Shown: one piece after another, positions 50,744 to 60,156 of the stretch
Numbering within the stretch: position 1 is the stretch's first letter
Layout: each line of letters opens with the position of its first letter
Assembly (NCBI RefSeq): GCF_001189845.1
Contig: NZ_LFLZ01000001.1
Location: 310,001-374,000, forward strand
Source of the DNA: Bradyrhizobium tropiciagri
GTDB taxonomy: Bacteria; Pseudomonadota; Alphaproteobacteria; Rhizobiales; Xanthobacteraceae
Reading direction: 5' to 3'
DNA: 64,000 bases
Notes under the pieces: model-generated
What the model saw: only the letters and a program-made list of their open reading frames with translations
What the model was told of the DNA's origin: nothing
The model's database searches: none
Program-made: the position numbers and the translations under genes

Positions 50744-51088
50744 ATGACACGCGTGCGCTGTATCACCGAAATGGGCATGGGCGTCGACGTGCACGGCCGC
50801 GACGCCACCAAGGCCGCCAAGCGGGCAGTGTCGGATGCGATCCGTCATTCCAGCCTCGGCTTCTTCCGCATGCTCGGCAAGACCGCCAACGACATGTTCG
50901 TCGACGTCACGATCGCCGTGCCTAATCCCGAAGATGTCGATACCGAAGCCGTCGCCAAGGAACTGCCCTATGGCACCAAGACCGTGAAGGCGATCGCGGG
51001 CGGGCTCGAGATTCCGTCCGATCTCGGCAACGATCCGATCCTGATCGCGAACGCCGCCGTCATCGTCAGCTTCGACGACGGGAGATGA
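50744..51088 (+). CDS. Lin0512 family protein
   Basis: 114 residues from the ATG at 50744 (CAGGAAAG upstream). The family pattern is conserved: CITEMGMGVDVHGRDATKAAKRAVSDAIRHSSLGF, MFVDVTIAVPNPEDVD, and NDPILIANAAVIVSFDDG. The fold is probably a small ferredoxin-like domain of unknown function. It lies after the MFS gene and before a palindromic repeat. Confidence 0.88.
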   Translation: MTRVRCITEMGMGVDVHGRDATKAAKRAVSDAIRHSSLGFFRMLGKTANDMFVDVTIAVPNPEDVDTEAVAKELPYGTKTVKAIAGGLEIPSDLGNDPILIANAAVIVSFDDGR

Positions 51089-51115
51089 TCATGGTCGAGC
51101 GGACCATTGCCCCGC

Positions 51116-51141
51116 GTCGTCCTGGCTTTCGCTGGGACGAC
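51116..51141. repeat. Single hairpin unit of the 13394 repeat family
   Basis: GTCGTCC, then TGGCTTTCGCT, then GGGACGAC. This closely matches one arm of the element at 13394-13524. It lies between the convergent Lin0512 and SDR genes and may serve as a terminator. Confidence 0.6.
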
Positions 51142-51149
51142 CGAGGTGG

Positions 51150-52031
51150 TCAATCGCCGCCTTTGAAATAGTCCGGCTTGCCGGTGGTCCAGGTCTCGCC
51201 CCAATGCTGGCCACCGCCGTCGACGGTCAGCGTCTCGCCGGTGATGAACTTGCCCGAGGGCGCGGCGAGATAGACGGCGGCTTCCGCGATGTCCCAGGGC
51301 GTGCCAGGGCGCATCATCGGGTTCGAGCGCGGATAGGCGGCGCGCGCCGCCTCGCTGTAGACGTTCCAGCCCTCGGTCTCGATCGCGCCGGGGGCGATGC
51401 AATTGATGCGGATGTTCAGCGGCGCCCATTCGACCGCGAGCGCGCGCGACAGGCCGATCACACCGGAGCGCGCCGCGATCGTGTGCGCGATGCCATAGAG
51501 GCCGTGGGTCGTGACCACGACGACATTGACGATGCTGCCTTGATGTTTGCGGTCGCGCCAGCGTTGTGCCGCGGCCTGCATCATGTACCAGGTGCCGTTG
51601 AGGTTGGTGTTGATGACCGCGTTCCAGCCCTTGATCGAGAAATTGATGGCGGCCTGCGGGAACTGGCCGCCGGCGCTGTTGACGAGATGATCGACGCGGC
51701 CATGGGCAGCCCACAATGCATCGAACATCGCATTGACCGCGTCGGCATCCTTGATGTCGGCGACGTGCGCGGATGCCTGAAGCCCGCGATGGCCGAGATG
51801 ATCGACCAGCGCATCGAGCTTGTCGGCATTGCGGCCGACCACGACGACGTGGGCGCCGAGCCGGGCGAACAGCCATGCGATAGCGCGGCCGATGCCGCCG
51901 GCGCCGCCGGACACCACGACCACCTGACCGGCCAGCGCATCGGCCGCGAACACGGTCGGATGTGTCGCGAGTTCGTCGTCGGAAAGGCCGAGCGTTGCAC
52001 TCGTCTGTTGATCGTGCTGTTGATCGTCCAT
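51150..52031 (-). CDS. SDR family oxidoreductase, dienoyl/enoyl-CoA reductase-like
   Basis: 293 residues. The cofactor loop is VSGGAGGIGRAIAWLFA near residue 40, then VVVGRNADKLDAL and NSAGGQFPQAA. The usual YxxxK is replaced: the segment reads GIAHTIAARSGVIGL, with His in the Tyr region and Arg in the Lys region. This is seen in 2,4-dienoyl-CoA reductase-type SDRs, so an acyl-CoA reductase role is likely. The C-terminus has APGAIETEGW and ITGETLTVDGGG. It is divergent from the GST gene at 52110. Confidence 0.83.
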   Translation of the reverse strand: MDDQQHDQQTSATLGLSDDELATHPTVFAADALAGQVVVVSGGAGGIGRAIAWLFARLGAHVVVVGRNADKLDALVDHLGHRGLQASAHVADIKDADAVNAMFDALWAAHGRVDHLVNSAGGQFPQAAINFSIKGWNAVINTNLNGTWYMMQAAAQRWRDRKHQGSIVNVVVVTTHGLYGIAHTIAARSGVIGLSRALAVEWAPLNIRINCIAPGAIETEGWNVYSEAARAAYPRSNPMMRPGTPWDIAEAAVYLAAPSGKFITGETLTVDGGGQHWGETWTTGKPDYFKGGD

Positions 52032-52109
52032 GGCCGGTTGCAGACCTTGCGGCTTTCAATGAGCTCCGTACATTAGCCGTCCAACAATAACCATGCAAAG
52101 AATGCCGAC

Positions 52110-52814
52110 ATGACCGACCTCACAGCCTTTCCCATCACGAAGCGCTGGCCCGCCCAGCATCCGGATCGCCTGCAACTCTATTCGCTGCCGACGCCGAACG
52201 GCGTGAAGGTCTCGATCATGCTCGAGGAGATCGAACTGCCCTACGAGGTGCATCTCGTCGACTTCAACAAGGACGACCAGAAGACACCGGAGTTCCTGTC
52301 GCTGAACCCGAACGGCAAGATCCCGGCGATCCTCGATCCGAACGGCCCCGGCGGCAAGCCGCTGCCGCTGTTCGAGTCCGGCGCCATCCTGCAATATCTC
52401 GCCGAGAAGACCGGCAAGCTGCTGCCGGCGGACGCCGCACGCCGCTATCAGGCGATCCAGTGGGTGCATTTCCAGATCGGCGGCATCGGGCCGATGTTCG
52501 GCCAGGTCGGCTTCTTCCACAAATTCGCCGGCAAGGACTATGAGGACAAGCGGCCGTTGCAGCGCTACGTCGCGGAGTCCGCGCGCCTGCTTGGCGTAAT
52601 GGAGACGCATCTCGCCGGGCGGCAGTGGTTCATGGACGATGAGTACACCATCGCCGACATCTCGATGCTCGGCTGGGTGCGCAATCTGATCGGCTTCTAT
52701 GGCGCGCGCGAGCTCATCGAATTCGACCGGTTCAAGAACGTCGCCGCCTGGCTCGAGCGCGGTCTGAAGCGGCCGGCTGTGGAACGCGGGTTGAATATTC
52801 CGAAGCGTCCCTGA
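52110..52814 (+). CDS. Glutathione S-transferase, YghU/Ure2-like
   Basis: 234 residues. The N-terminal extension and YSLPTPNGVKVSIMLEEIELPYEVHLVDFNKDDQKTPEFLSLNPNGKIPAI are typical of the nu-class/YghU group, which has a Thr/Asn-rich site in place of Tyr or Cys. Glutathione contact LPLFESGAILQYLAEKTG follows, and the helical domain carries FMDDEYTIADISMLGWV. Such enzymes reduce disulfides and peroxides with glutathione. Cytosolic. Confidence 0.88.
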   Translation: MTDLTAFPITKRWPAQHPDRLQLYSLPTPNGVKVSIMLEEIELPYEVHLVDFNKDDQKTPEFLSLNPNGKIPAILDPNGPGGKPLPLFESGAILQYLAEKTGKLLPADAARRYQAIQWVHFQIGGIGPMFGQVGFFHKFAGKDYEDKRPLQRYVAESARLLGVMETHLAGRQWFMDDEYTIADISMLGWVRNLIGFYGARELIEFDRFKNVAAWLERGLKRPAVERGLNIPKRP

Positions 52815-52819
52815 GCAGG

Positions 52820-53364
52820 CTACTTCAGCAACTCATAGAGGACGGGATTGTCGGCGCAGGCGGCAAGCCGCATTCGAGCAGGGGCGAGGCCACGTTCAGC
52901 GCCGTCAGCCCGATCACCAGCCACACCGCTCCTTGCGCGAACTTGCCGGGCGCAGTGACTTGTGCTGTGCGGTGGTCGAACTGGCGGTCGAACAGCAGCG
53001 TGGCCGCGAGCAGGACGATCGCCGCGATGAATCCGATCAGCGCCCACGTATAATAATGATAGCCGAGCAGCGCCGAGCCGTAGCCGGCATCGCCGGGGAG
53101 GATGTGCAGCAGCACCTGCCGGGTCGAGACCGAGGCGCCGAGAACAGCCGTCAGCAGCGACAGGGCATAATGGCTCGGACGCGGTCCGAAGCGGATGTTC
53201 AGGATCGGCCCGATCGCCAACAGGGCGAAAAGGATGCGCTGCAACAAACACAGCGGGCAGGGCAGCTCGTGCAGCAGCAGCTGCGCGGCAAAAGCTGCGG
53301 CCAGCAGCAGCGCGAGGCCATAAAGCGCGAGGGCATTCAGGGTCACGGCCTGGGTGTCGGTCAT
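52820..53364 (-). pseudogene. DsbB-family disulfide bond formation protein, frameshift near the C-terminus
   Basis: Four membrane helices with the CxxC of DsbB in HELPCPLCLLQRILFALLAIGP; periplasmic segments follow (GDAGYGSALLGYHYYTWALIG). The end of the main frame reads LLECGLPPAPTIP, whereas the neighbouring frame gives CADNPVLYELLK and the stop at 52820. One missing base near 52868 accounts for this (ECG-LAACADNPVLYELLK when repaired). It is encoded 8 bases after the DUF5993 gene, its usual partner. It would reoxidise DsbA-type proteins using quinone. Confidence 0.8.
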
Positions 53365-53372
53365 CGCTGGCC

Positions 53373-53531
53373 TCAGAACGACAAAGTGAGACGGTCGGTG
53401 GCGTGGTGCAGCAAGGTCGCGACGCAGGCGACCAGGATCACGGCGAACAAGCCGATCGCCAGGGGACGCGGACCACGCCAGGCCACCAGCATGGCGATGG
53501 TGATGGCGAGAAACAGTGCGGTGAATTCCAT
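53373..53531 (-). CDS. DUF5993 family small membrane protein
   Basis: 52 residues from the ATG at 53531. Two hydrophobic stretches (LFLAITIAMLVAW, LAIGLFAVILVACVATL) flank RGPRP, ending HHATDRLTLSF, the signature of DUF5993. It precedes the DsbB-type gene by 8 bases, the conserved pairing, and may assist it in the membrane. Function unknown. Confidence 0.8.
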   Translation of the reverse strand: MEFTALFLAITIAMLVAWRGPRPLAIGLFAVILVACVATLLHHATDRLTLSF

Positions 53532-53673
53532 CCTCAGCCTCCGGGTGCGGGCCGGCCGCAGTCTATGACAGATTCGTGTGTGCTCGCGGCGACGCGAATG
53601 GGCATTGTCGCTTGCGCGCGGCTCCGCCAAGATGGCATCACCAGTTGAGTTCACTTCCAGCCCGGGGCACCTC

Positions 53674-55001
53674 ATGACCACAGACGCGATCAAGCCCGCC
53701 GTCCATCACAAACATCAGCCCTGGTACAAGATCCTCTATATCCAGGTGCTGATCGCGATTGTCGCGGGCGTCTTGATCGGATACTTCTACCCCGGTCTGG
53801 GCAAGGAGTTGAAGCCGCTCGGCGACGGCTTCATCGCGCTGATCAAGATGATGATCGCGCCGGTGATCTTCTGCACCGTGGTGCACGGCATCTCCTCGAT
53901 GGGCGATCTCAAGCGCGTCGGCCGGGTCGGTCTGAAGGCGCTGATCTATTTCGAGGCGGTGTCGACGGTCGCGCTCGCGGTCGGCCTCTTGATCGGCGAG
54001 CTGCTGCAGCCCGGCCGCGGCTTCAACATCGATCCCGCCACGATCGATCCGAAGTCCGTGTCCACTTACGTCACCCAGGCGAAGGAGCAGGGCATCGTCG
54101 CGCATCTGATGGCGATCATCCCCGACTCGTTCTTCGGCGCGCTCGCGCGCGGCGACCTCTTGCAGGTGCTGCTGATCTCGATCCTGTCGGGCTTTGCCAT
54201 CGCCTTGATGGGCAAGCCCGGCGAGCCGATCGCCGAGGCGATCGACAAGGCGTCGAAGATGTTCTTCGGCATCATCCGCATGATCGTCCGCGTGGCGCCG
54301 CTCGGCGCGTTCGGCGCGATGGCCTTCACGGTCGGCGCCTACGGCCTCGGCTCGCTGGTCAACCTAGCGGCGCTGATCGCCACCTTCTACCTCACCAGCA
54401 TCCTGTTCGTGCTGATCGTGCTCGGCGCGATTGCGCGGCTGGCGGGTTTCTCGATCATCCGCTTCATCGCCTATATCAAGGACGAGCTCCTGATCGTGCT
54501 CGGCACCTCGTCGTCGGAAACGGTGCTGCCGCAGATGATCCAGAAGATGGAGCATCTCGGCGCCTCGCGCTCGGTGGTCGGCCTCGTGGTGCCGACCGGC
54601 TACAGCTTCAATCTCGACGGCACCAACATCTACATGACGCTGGCGACGTTGTTCCTGGCGCAGGCCACCAACACGCATCTGACGATCTGGCAGGAGCTCG
54701 GCATCCTCGGCATCGCATGATCACCTCGAAGGGCGCCTCCGGCGTCACCGGCGCCGGCTTCATCACGCTCGCCGCGACGCTGTCGATCGTGCCCGATATT
54801 CCGATCCAGTCGATCGCCATCCTGGTCGGCATCGACAAGTTCATGAGTGAGTGCCGCGCGCTGACCAACCTGATCGGCAACGGCGTCGCCTGCGTCGTGA
54901 TCAGCCTCTCCGAAGGCGAGCTCGACAAGGACGCGCTACACGAGACCATGGCGCATCCGCTCGAGCTCGGCGAGGCGCTGGAGCCGGGCGGGAGCGGCTA
55001 G
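53674..55001 (+). pseudogene. dctA: C4-dicarboxylate transporter DctA, single-base frameshift
   Basis: From the ATG at 53674: [63 protein letters not shown] (serine-rich hairpin 1) and [27 protein letters not shown]. At 54716 a missing base turns GIA-MITSKG into a stop. The next frame continues [20 protein letters not shown] (hairpin 2), then [21 protein letters not shown]. Repaired length is about 442 residues, normal for DctA. It imports succinate, fumarate and malate with sodium or protons. No DctB/DctD genes adjoin. Confidence 0.88.
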
Positions 55002-55105
55002 GGCAATATGAGGTAAGGGGGCCGTTGCAGGGCGGGCGCTGCCAAAATATCGAAAACAACCCCATGCAAAGCGGCCCGGCGGCGGCCCGCGTTCGACCAG
55101 GCAAC

Positions 55106-55135
55106 TTGACACGTCGGGCAATTCAGGGGTATTTT
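55106..55135 (+). promoter_or_regulatory. Likely sigma-70-type promoter for the membrane AraC gene
   Basis: TTGACA (55106-55111), 18-base spacer, TATTTT (55130-55135), followed by AT-rich DNA; 85 bases upstream of the ATG at 55220. It is among the best promoter matches in the window. Confidence 0.55.
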
Positions 55136-55219
55136 CTAATATTCCGAAATTGTGCGGTGTCCCTTCGCCCCGCCGCGCCCACATCGCTGGCGAGCCTGTC
55201 GACCAGTTTGGTGAAGAAG

Positions 55220-56236
55220 ATGCTCCTGGATATCGGTCTTCGCGGCGGGGCCCTCGCTTTGCTGGTGCTGCTCGCGCTCGACGCCCTCCTGCAGTTGCGC
55301 AACAGTCGGCTCGGTCGCATAACCCTTGTTTTCGACCTGTGCGGAATTGCGTTTCTCATTGAGACAGCTCCACAATTTCGCGACAGCCAGGCGGTGTGGA
55401 TCCTCTTCCTCCGGCTGGCGAGCAATATGGCGGCGGCCGTCTTTGTGCTCTGGAGCGAGGAGGTATTCGACGACACGGCGAGGCCGCCATGGATTGGTTG
55501 GACTGCGGTGGGTGTGATGGCGTTGCTTGCGATCTGGTCCGTGGTCACCGATTCTTCATGGGCCTGGCTCGCAACCCATGTCTGCGCTGTGTTGCTTGTG
55601 GTGATCGCGATCGGTCGCGTTCTGCTGGGCCGAGCCAACGACCTGGTCGAGCTGCGGCGCCGGGATCGGATCGTGTTCGCATGGGGTTTGGGCCTCGCGA
55701 TCGTGGGCTGCACGCTGATCGGGTCGAGCAATCTCGCGATGACGCCCGCGCTTCCCGGTGTGCTGGGCATCGCGCTTGCGGCTGCCTTGTTCCGCTTGCA
55801 TAGGGCAAGCCCGATCTCCGCGGTCGCCGCAGCGCCACCGGCATCGGGCCCGGCCTCATCAACATCCGAAATGACCGAGGCGGAAGCGGCCCTCTATCGG
55901 CGTTTGCAGACAGTGATGGAGGTGGAGCGGGCCTACCGCGACGGCAGCATGACCATCGCCAGCCTGGCCAAGCGGCTCGACACGCCGGAGTACCGCGTAC
56001 GCCAGCTCATCAATCAGCGGCTCGGCTATGGCAACTTCGCCCGCTTCGTCAACTCCTACCGGCTGGCGGAGGCGCGCTCGGCCCTGGCCGATGCCGGCCA
56101 GGCGCGTGTCCCGATCCTGACGATTGCACTGGATGCCGGTTTCGAGTCGATCGGCCCGTTCAATCGGGCGTTCAAAGCGGTGACCGGAGAAACGCCGAGC
56201 ACATTCCGCAAACGGACCCTGGCCGGGCCGGTGTGA
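55220..56236 (+). CDS. AraC family regulator with N-terminal membrane domain
   Basis: 338 residues from the ATG at 55220. The first 210 residues contain six or seven hydrophobic helices (ALALLVLLALDALLQL, ITLVFDLCGIAFLI, AVGVMALLAIWSVV, LATHVCAVLLVVIAIGRVLL, IVFAWGLGLAIVGCTLI, VLGIALAAALF). The C-terminal AraC HTH is MTIASLAKRLDTPEYRVRQLINQRLGYGNFARFVNSYRLAEARSAL, then ILTIALDAGFESIGPFNRAFKAVTGETPSTFRK. It is a membrane-anchored one-component sensor; the signal is unknown. The acyltransferase gene follows 117 bases later and may be its target. Confidence 0.83.
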   Translation: MLLDIGLRGGALALLVLLALDALLQLRNSRLGRITLVFDLCGIAFLIETAPQFRDSQAVWILFLRLASNMAAAVFVLWSEEVFDDTARPPWIGWTAVGVMALLAIWSVVTDSSWAWLATHVCAVLLVVIAIGRVLLGRANDLVELRRRDRIVFAWGLGLAIVGCTLIGSSNLAMTPALPGVLGIALAAALFRLHRASPISAVAAAPPASGPASSTSEMTEAEAALYRRLQTVMEVERAYRDGSMTIASLAKRLDTPEYRVRQLINQRLGYGNFARFVNSYRLAEARSALADAGQARVPILTIALDAGFESIGPFNRAFKAVTGETPSTFRKRTLAGPV

Positions 56237-56353
56237 CGCACCGATTGTCGCAAACGGCCAGGCTTTGCGGGTTTCGGCGACCCAAAGTGCGACTTTCGGC
56301 GCGACCGGCTCGGTCTTGGCCACCATGTTCGGCGTCCAGCATTGGAGACGCAC

Positions 56354-57508
56354 ATGGCACAGCCCGTTCGACCGACGACCCACAGGCTCCTCTATATCGA
56401 CAATCTGCGCTGGTCGGCGATCAGCATGGTGGTGGTCATGCATGCCGCCGTCACCTACTCGCCGTTTGGAAGCTGGTACTATCGCGAACATCCGCCGTTG
56501 GGCCTGGGCACCCGGGTGGCCTTTGCAGCCTATCAGGCGCTTCAGCACGCAGTCTCGATGGGGCTGCTGTTCGGCATCGCCGGATACTTTGCCGCCGGCA
56601 TGGTCGCCCGCCGCGGCGTCGCTGGCTTCTTGAAGGAACGGCTGTACCGGCTCGGCGTACCCCTGCTTCTTTATATCGGGCTGATCGGACCTCTGACGGA
56701 GTACTACGTGGCGGGATCATGGTGGTCGCAGCCGCGCCGGAGTTTCACCGAGGACTGGTTGCACCACGCCTCCAACGGCCAACTTCTTGATGGGTCCGGC
56801 CCGCTCTGGTTCTGCCTTGTGCTGTTGCTGTTTTCCGGCTGCTTTGCCTTGCTCTGTAGATTCCGGCCGATCGGCCAGCCCTCCGCCCGGCCGGTACCGA
56901 GCCCCGCCGCCGTGCTCGGCTTTGTCCTGGCGATGAGCGCCGTGACGTTCGCGGCGGGGCTGCTGGCGCCGGATGGCCGCACCATCCTCAACATCGCCAT
57001 TCACGACGCGCCGCAGTACCCCTTCATGTTCGCCGCCGGGGTCGCAGCGTGGCGTGGCGATTGGTTGCGACAGATTTCGAGCGGCGCGGGACGGCGCTGG
57101 CTGGTCTACGGGCTGGCGGGGAGCATCGCGCTGTGGGCAGCGATCGTCGTGTTCGGGGGAGCTCTCGAAGGTCGGCTGGCCGACTACGGCGGCGGTTGGC
57201 ACTGGCAGGCGGCAGGCATGGACTTTTGGCGGTCGGCAACGTGCGCCTCGCTCAGCCTGGGGTTGGTGGTGCTGAATCGTGACCTGTTCGACTGGCAGGG
57301 TCCGGTGACGAGGTTTCTCAGCCGGAATGCCTTCGGCGTTTACGTCCTGCACGCCCCCGTGCTCATCGCGGTGACCCGCGCAATGCATGATTGGTCCGTT
57401 GCCCCGCAATGGAAATTCCTGTTGGCAAGCCTCACCGGCGTGGTCGCCAGCTTTCTGGTCGTCGGATTGCTGGCTCGGCGCGTTCCAGGGCTGCGCGCAG
57501 TCCTGTGA
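56354..57508 (+). CDS. Acyltransferase family 3 membrane protein
   Basis: 384 residues from the ATG at 56354 (GGAG six bases upstream). The family opening RLLYIDNLRWSAISMVVVMHAAVTYS contains the conserved Arg and His. There are about ten hydrophobic segments, GPLWFCLVLLLFSGCFALL and YVLHAPVLIAVTRAM among them. Members transfer acyl groups to sugars, peptides or polysaccharides at the inner membrane. The membrane AraC gene lies just upstream in the same direction. Confidence 0.85.
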   Translation: MAQPVRPTTHRLLYIDNLRWSAISMVVVMHAAVTYSPFGSWYYREHPPLGLGTRVAFAAYQALQHAVSMGLLFGIAGYFAAGMVARRGVAGFLKERLYRLGVPLLLYIGLIGPLTEYYVAGSWWSQPRRSFTEDWLHHASNGQLLDGSGPLWFCLVLLLFSGCFALLCRFRPIGQPSARPVPSPAAVLGFVLAMSAVTFAAGLLAPDGRTILNIAIHDAPQYPFMFAAGVAAWRGDWLRQISSGAGRRWLVYGLAGSIALWAAIVVFGGALEGRLADYGGGWHWQAAGMDFWRSATCASLSLGLVVLNRDLFDWQGPVTRFLSRNAFGVYVLHAPVLIAVTRAMHDWSVAPQWKFLLASLTGVVASFLVVGLLARRVPGLRAVL

Positions 57509-57631
57509 ACGTGGGGTCTGTGGGGCAAACGGCTGCCGGCGACGCGCGACGTCGCGGAGTAAGGACTCTTATTCCCAAAGCGCTGTCAAAAAAGATTGAT
57601 GGGCGAAATCGCTCGCAGCCAAGCCGAATGC

Positions 57632-57646
57632 TAGACGATCGGTCTA
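57632..57646. promoter_or_regulatory. NemR/AcuR-type operator, distal copy
   Basis: TAGACGATCGGTCTA with arms TAGAC/GTCTA. It is identical to 60131-60145, and both copies share the longer TGCTAGACGATCGGTCTA. It lies 150 bases upstream of the secreted-protein gene at 57797. The form resembles the NemR box of E. coli (TAGACC..GGTCTA). The rest of 57509-57796 holds nothing else I recognise. Confidence 0.72.
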
Positions 57647-57796
57647 ATTCATGGCACCTCGGAAAAGCGCGGTGAAATCAGCTTTGGTTGGGGCTCGCTC
57701 GCTACCGAGCGGTGACCGGTTGATGAGGGAATCTTCAACAAACAACGTCCGCCCATACCTTGACGGTCGGGTGGATTCCAGCATGAGAGGTCACGC

Positions 57797-58315
57797 ATGT
57801 TTCGCAATATCGCGCTTGGAATGACGATCACTCTCGCAATGGCTCTAACCGCGCCGGTGGCCATTGCGCAGCAAAAGCACCACGTCAGCTATGATACGCC
57901 GGCAACTCAGACGGTATACACCCAACAACACGTCATCGACGTCGGCGACACTCCGGGACATCAAGCTCGGCTCTTCGAAATTCGGCGGACCTATGGTGAC
58001 GATGCCCCCCTCATCAACGGATCGAGGTTGAAGGAGCAGTGGACACGCGGCATGTCGGACTACATCGACAACAACGGTCCGGCTCTCATCTACAACGTTT
58101 GGATACTGGAGAGCGGGGAGAAGTTCTTTGTCAGGACATCTCTGGTCGCTCAAAGCAGTGGAGATGGGAAGCTTACGAACATGACATCGGGCGTCATTAC
58201 AGGTGGCACGGGTAGCCTCGCCAGAATGCGCGGCATCATCAGCAGTCATGGCCCGTCCGAGCCGAACGCCGGCGTCAATGCCAATCAGACGGACATCGAC
58301 TATTGGATGGAGTGA
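57797..58315 (+). CDS. Exported hypothetical protein
   Basis: 172 residues with a signal peptide (NIALGMTITLAMALTAPVAIA, cut near residue 25), GAGAGGTCACGC upstream. The mature part is rich in Thr, Ser and Asp, with a helical stretch SRLKEQWTRGMSDYIDNN followed by a strand-rich NVWILESGEKFFVRTSLVA. I recognise no family. A NemR/AcuR-type operator lies upstream, so it is probably induced together with the hydrolase gene that follows. Confidence 0.68.
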   Translation: MFRNIALGMTITLAMALTAPVAIAQQKHHVSYDTPATQTVYTQQHVIDVGDTPGHQARLFEIRRTYGDDAPLINGSRLKEQWTRGMSDYIDNNGPALIYNVWILESGEKFFVRTSLVAQSSGDGKLTNMTSGVITGGTGSLARMRGIISSHGPSEPNAGVNANQTDIDYWME

Positions 58316-58439
58316 GAAGGCCTTCGCGATAGGCGATGGACCGGTGAAAAAGTTGCCGGTCCATCATGTCCGTTCTGATACGGCGTGTCGTGATCAAAGA
58401 ATGCTCGAAACCAGCCGCTATCCCTTATGGAAAATTCCC

Positions 58440-60029
58440 ATGCCGCACCGTCGAAACGGGCGAATTGTGATGTCCTTGTTTTTCTTGTTCAGCCTGATCT
58501 CGACGGCGCGGCCGGTGAGCGCAGAAGTTACCCGGATCGAGTTCACGTCGAAGCAGCCTTACGGCACATTTCGCGCCGGCGACTATGTGATCTGGCAGGG
58601 CAAGATCCGCGGCGACCTATCGCCGCAAGAGGCCATCCCTGGGATCGACAAGGCGCCGCGCAATGAACGCGGGCGCGTCGATTACGCGGCGAAGATCATT
58701 CTCATGATGCCGGCGGCTCCGCGCGGGGAAAACGGCGCGTTGCTGGTGGACCTACCCAACCGCGGGCAAGTCTGGGCCGAGGCGATCTACAACTCGCCAC
58801 GCGACGTGCGGTTTCTCCCGGGCACGCTGGAGCAGGGCACCGGCTTTCTTCAGGACTATGGTTTCGCGGTTGCGGAGGTTTTTTGGGAGCTTGGACAGGG
58901 GGCGGAGCTGCCTTCGTTCGCTGACGCCGATGGCAAGACACGCTTCGTCGAGGGAGTGGGCTTTGCCATCGTCCGCGATGCCGCGGATTTCTTCGCGCAT
59001 GCAGCTTCTGACAAGGGTGGAACGCCCAACCCGCTCAAGGGAGCGATCAACCGCGTGCTCGCGAGCGGCAGGTCCCAGGATGGACGATTCCTGAAGACCT
59101 TTCTCCTGGACGGCTTCAACATGATGGGCAACCGGCGCGTCTTCGACGGAATGCATGTGTTCGTCTCGGCCGCTGGCCTTCTTCCGATCCTGCAGACGGG
59201 CCTTGGACCAATGTCGAGCGCCGAGGGGGCTCCCACATTCGACAACCCGGATTTTCCCGGCGTGAATGACGGACCGCTCACGATCGGGGAGATCACGGCC
59301 AAGGTCGAGGCGCGCGGCGAGGTGCCTCCGAGGATGATGCTCGTGAACTCCACCACGGACTACTATTCGCTGCGCGCTTCGCTTGGCCGCACGGGCGCGT
59401 CCGGAACCGCGGATCAGCCACTGCCCGCCAATGTGCGGATGTACGATATCGCGGGAGGCCCGCATGTACCCTCCCCCAGGGCACCGGCCTGCAAACTGAC
59501 GCCGGGCCGCCTCGATTGGTCGCCGCTGTCGCGGGCCCTGCTGCTGCACCTTGATGCCTGGGTAAGCCGCGGTACCATGCCGCCTGCCAGCGAACTGATG
59601 TCGCTTGAAGCCGCGGGCGGCGAGCCACCTGCGCTACGTGCCCCGACCAGGCTTTCCGCCGCAGTGATACAAGTGCCGAAGCGCGATCAGGACGGCAATG
59701 CGCTCGGCGGCGTGCGGCTGCCGGATGTCGCGGTGCCGACTGGCACCAATGGCGCCCAGAACCAGCCGCAGACATTCACCTGCATGCTGATCGGGTCCTT
59801 CTCGCCATTCGCAGCGACGAAAGCGGAACGAGAGCGTACCGGTGACGCCCGCCCGTCGATCGAAGAGCGCTATCACGGCCGCGACGATTACGTGAACCGG
59901 ATCCGGATCGCCGCCCAGGATCTGATAGCGCGTGGGTTTCTGCTGCCGGAAGACGCGGCAGTGATCGTTCAGGAAGCCGCGTCGACTAACCTGTTCGCGC
60001 CCGCACCAACGAATGCCGAGCCACGTTGA
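58440..60029 (+). CDS. Alpha/beta-hydrolase domain-containing protein (PF20091-like), exported
   Basis: 529 residues from the ATG at 58440; ATGs at 58401 and 58470 are alternatives. The signal peptide is RRNGRIVMSLFFLFSLISTARPVSA. The mature protein has a beta-rich start (GTFRAGDYVIWQGKIRGDLSP), then GALLVDLPNRGQVWAEA and FGFAVAEVFWELGQG-like segments, LLDGFNMMGNRRVFDGM at the nucleophile-elbow position, and MLVNSTTDYYSLRASLGRTG. The usual GxSxG is not preserved as such, which is common in this family. It is 125 bases after the secreted-protein gene and in the putative TetR regulon. Confidence 0.75.
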   Translation: MPHRRNGRIVMSLFFLFSLISTARPVSAEVTRIEFTSKQPYGTFRAGDYVIWQGKIRGDLSPQEAIPGIDKAPRNERGRVDYAAKIILMMPAAPRGENGALLVDLPNRGQVWAEAIYNSPRDVRFLPGTLEQGTGFLQDYGFAVAEVFWELGQGAELPSFADADGKTRFVEGVGFAIVRDAADFFAHAASDKGGTPNPLKGAINRVLASGRSQDGRFLKTFLLDGFNMMGNRRVFDGMHVFVSAAGLLPILQTGLGPMSSAEGAPTFDNPDFPGVNDGPLTIGEITAKVEARGEVPPRMMLVNSTTDYYSLRASLGRTGASGTADQPLPANVRMYDIAGGPHVPSPRAPACKLTPGRLDWSPLSRALLLHLDAWVSRGTMPPASELMSLEAAGGEPPALRAPTRLSAAVIQVPKRDQDGNALGGVRLPDVAVPTGTNGAQNQPQTFTCMLIGSFSPFAATKAERERTGDARPSIEERYHGRDDYVNRIRIAAQDLIARGFLLPEDAAVIVQEAASTNLFAPAPTNAEPR

Positions 60030-60130
60030 GTGAGCCAAGCCGGAGCCTGGGCCTGCCACCGAACTAGTGGATGGAGTGAGAGGGTCTCCGCCACTTGCAG
60101 AACGCCGCATCACGGGCAGTTTGCTTCTGC

Positions 60131-60145
60131 TAGACGATCGGTCTA
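60131..60145. promoter_or_regulatory. NemR/AcuR-type operator, proximal copy
   Basis: TAGACGATCGGTCTA, identical to 57632-57646, ending 11 bases before the TetR ATG at 60157. This position implies direct autoregulation. Confidence 0.75.
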
Positions 60146-60156
60146 TCACGATCTGC

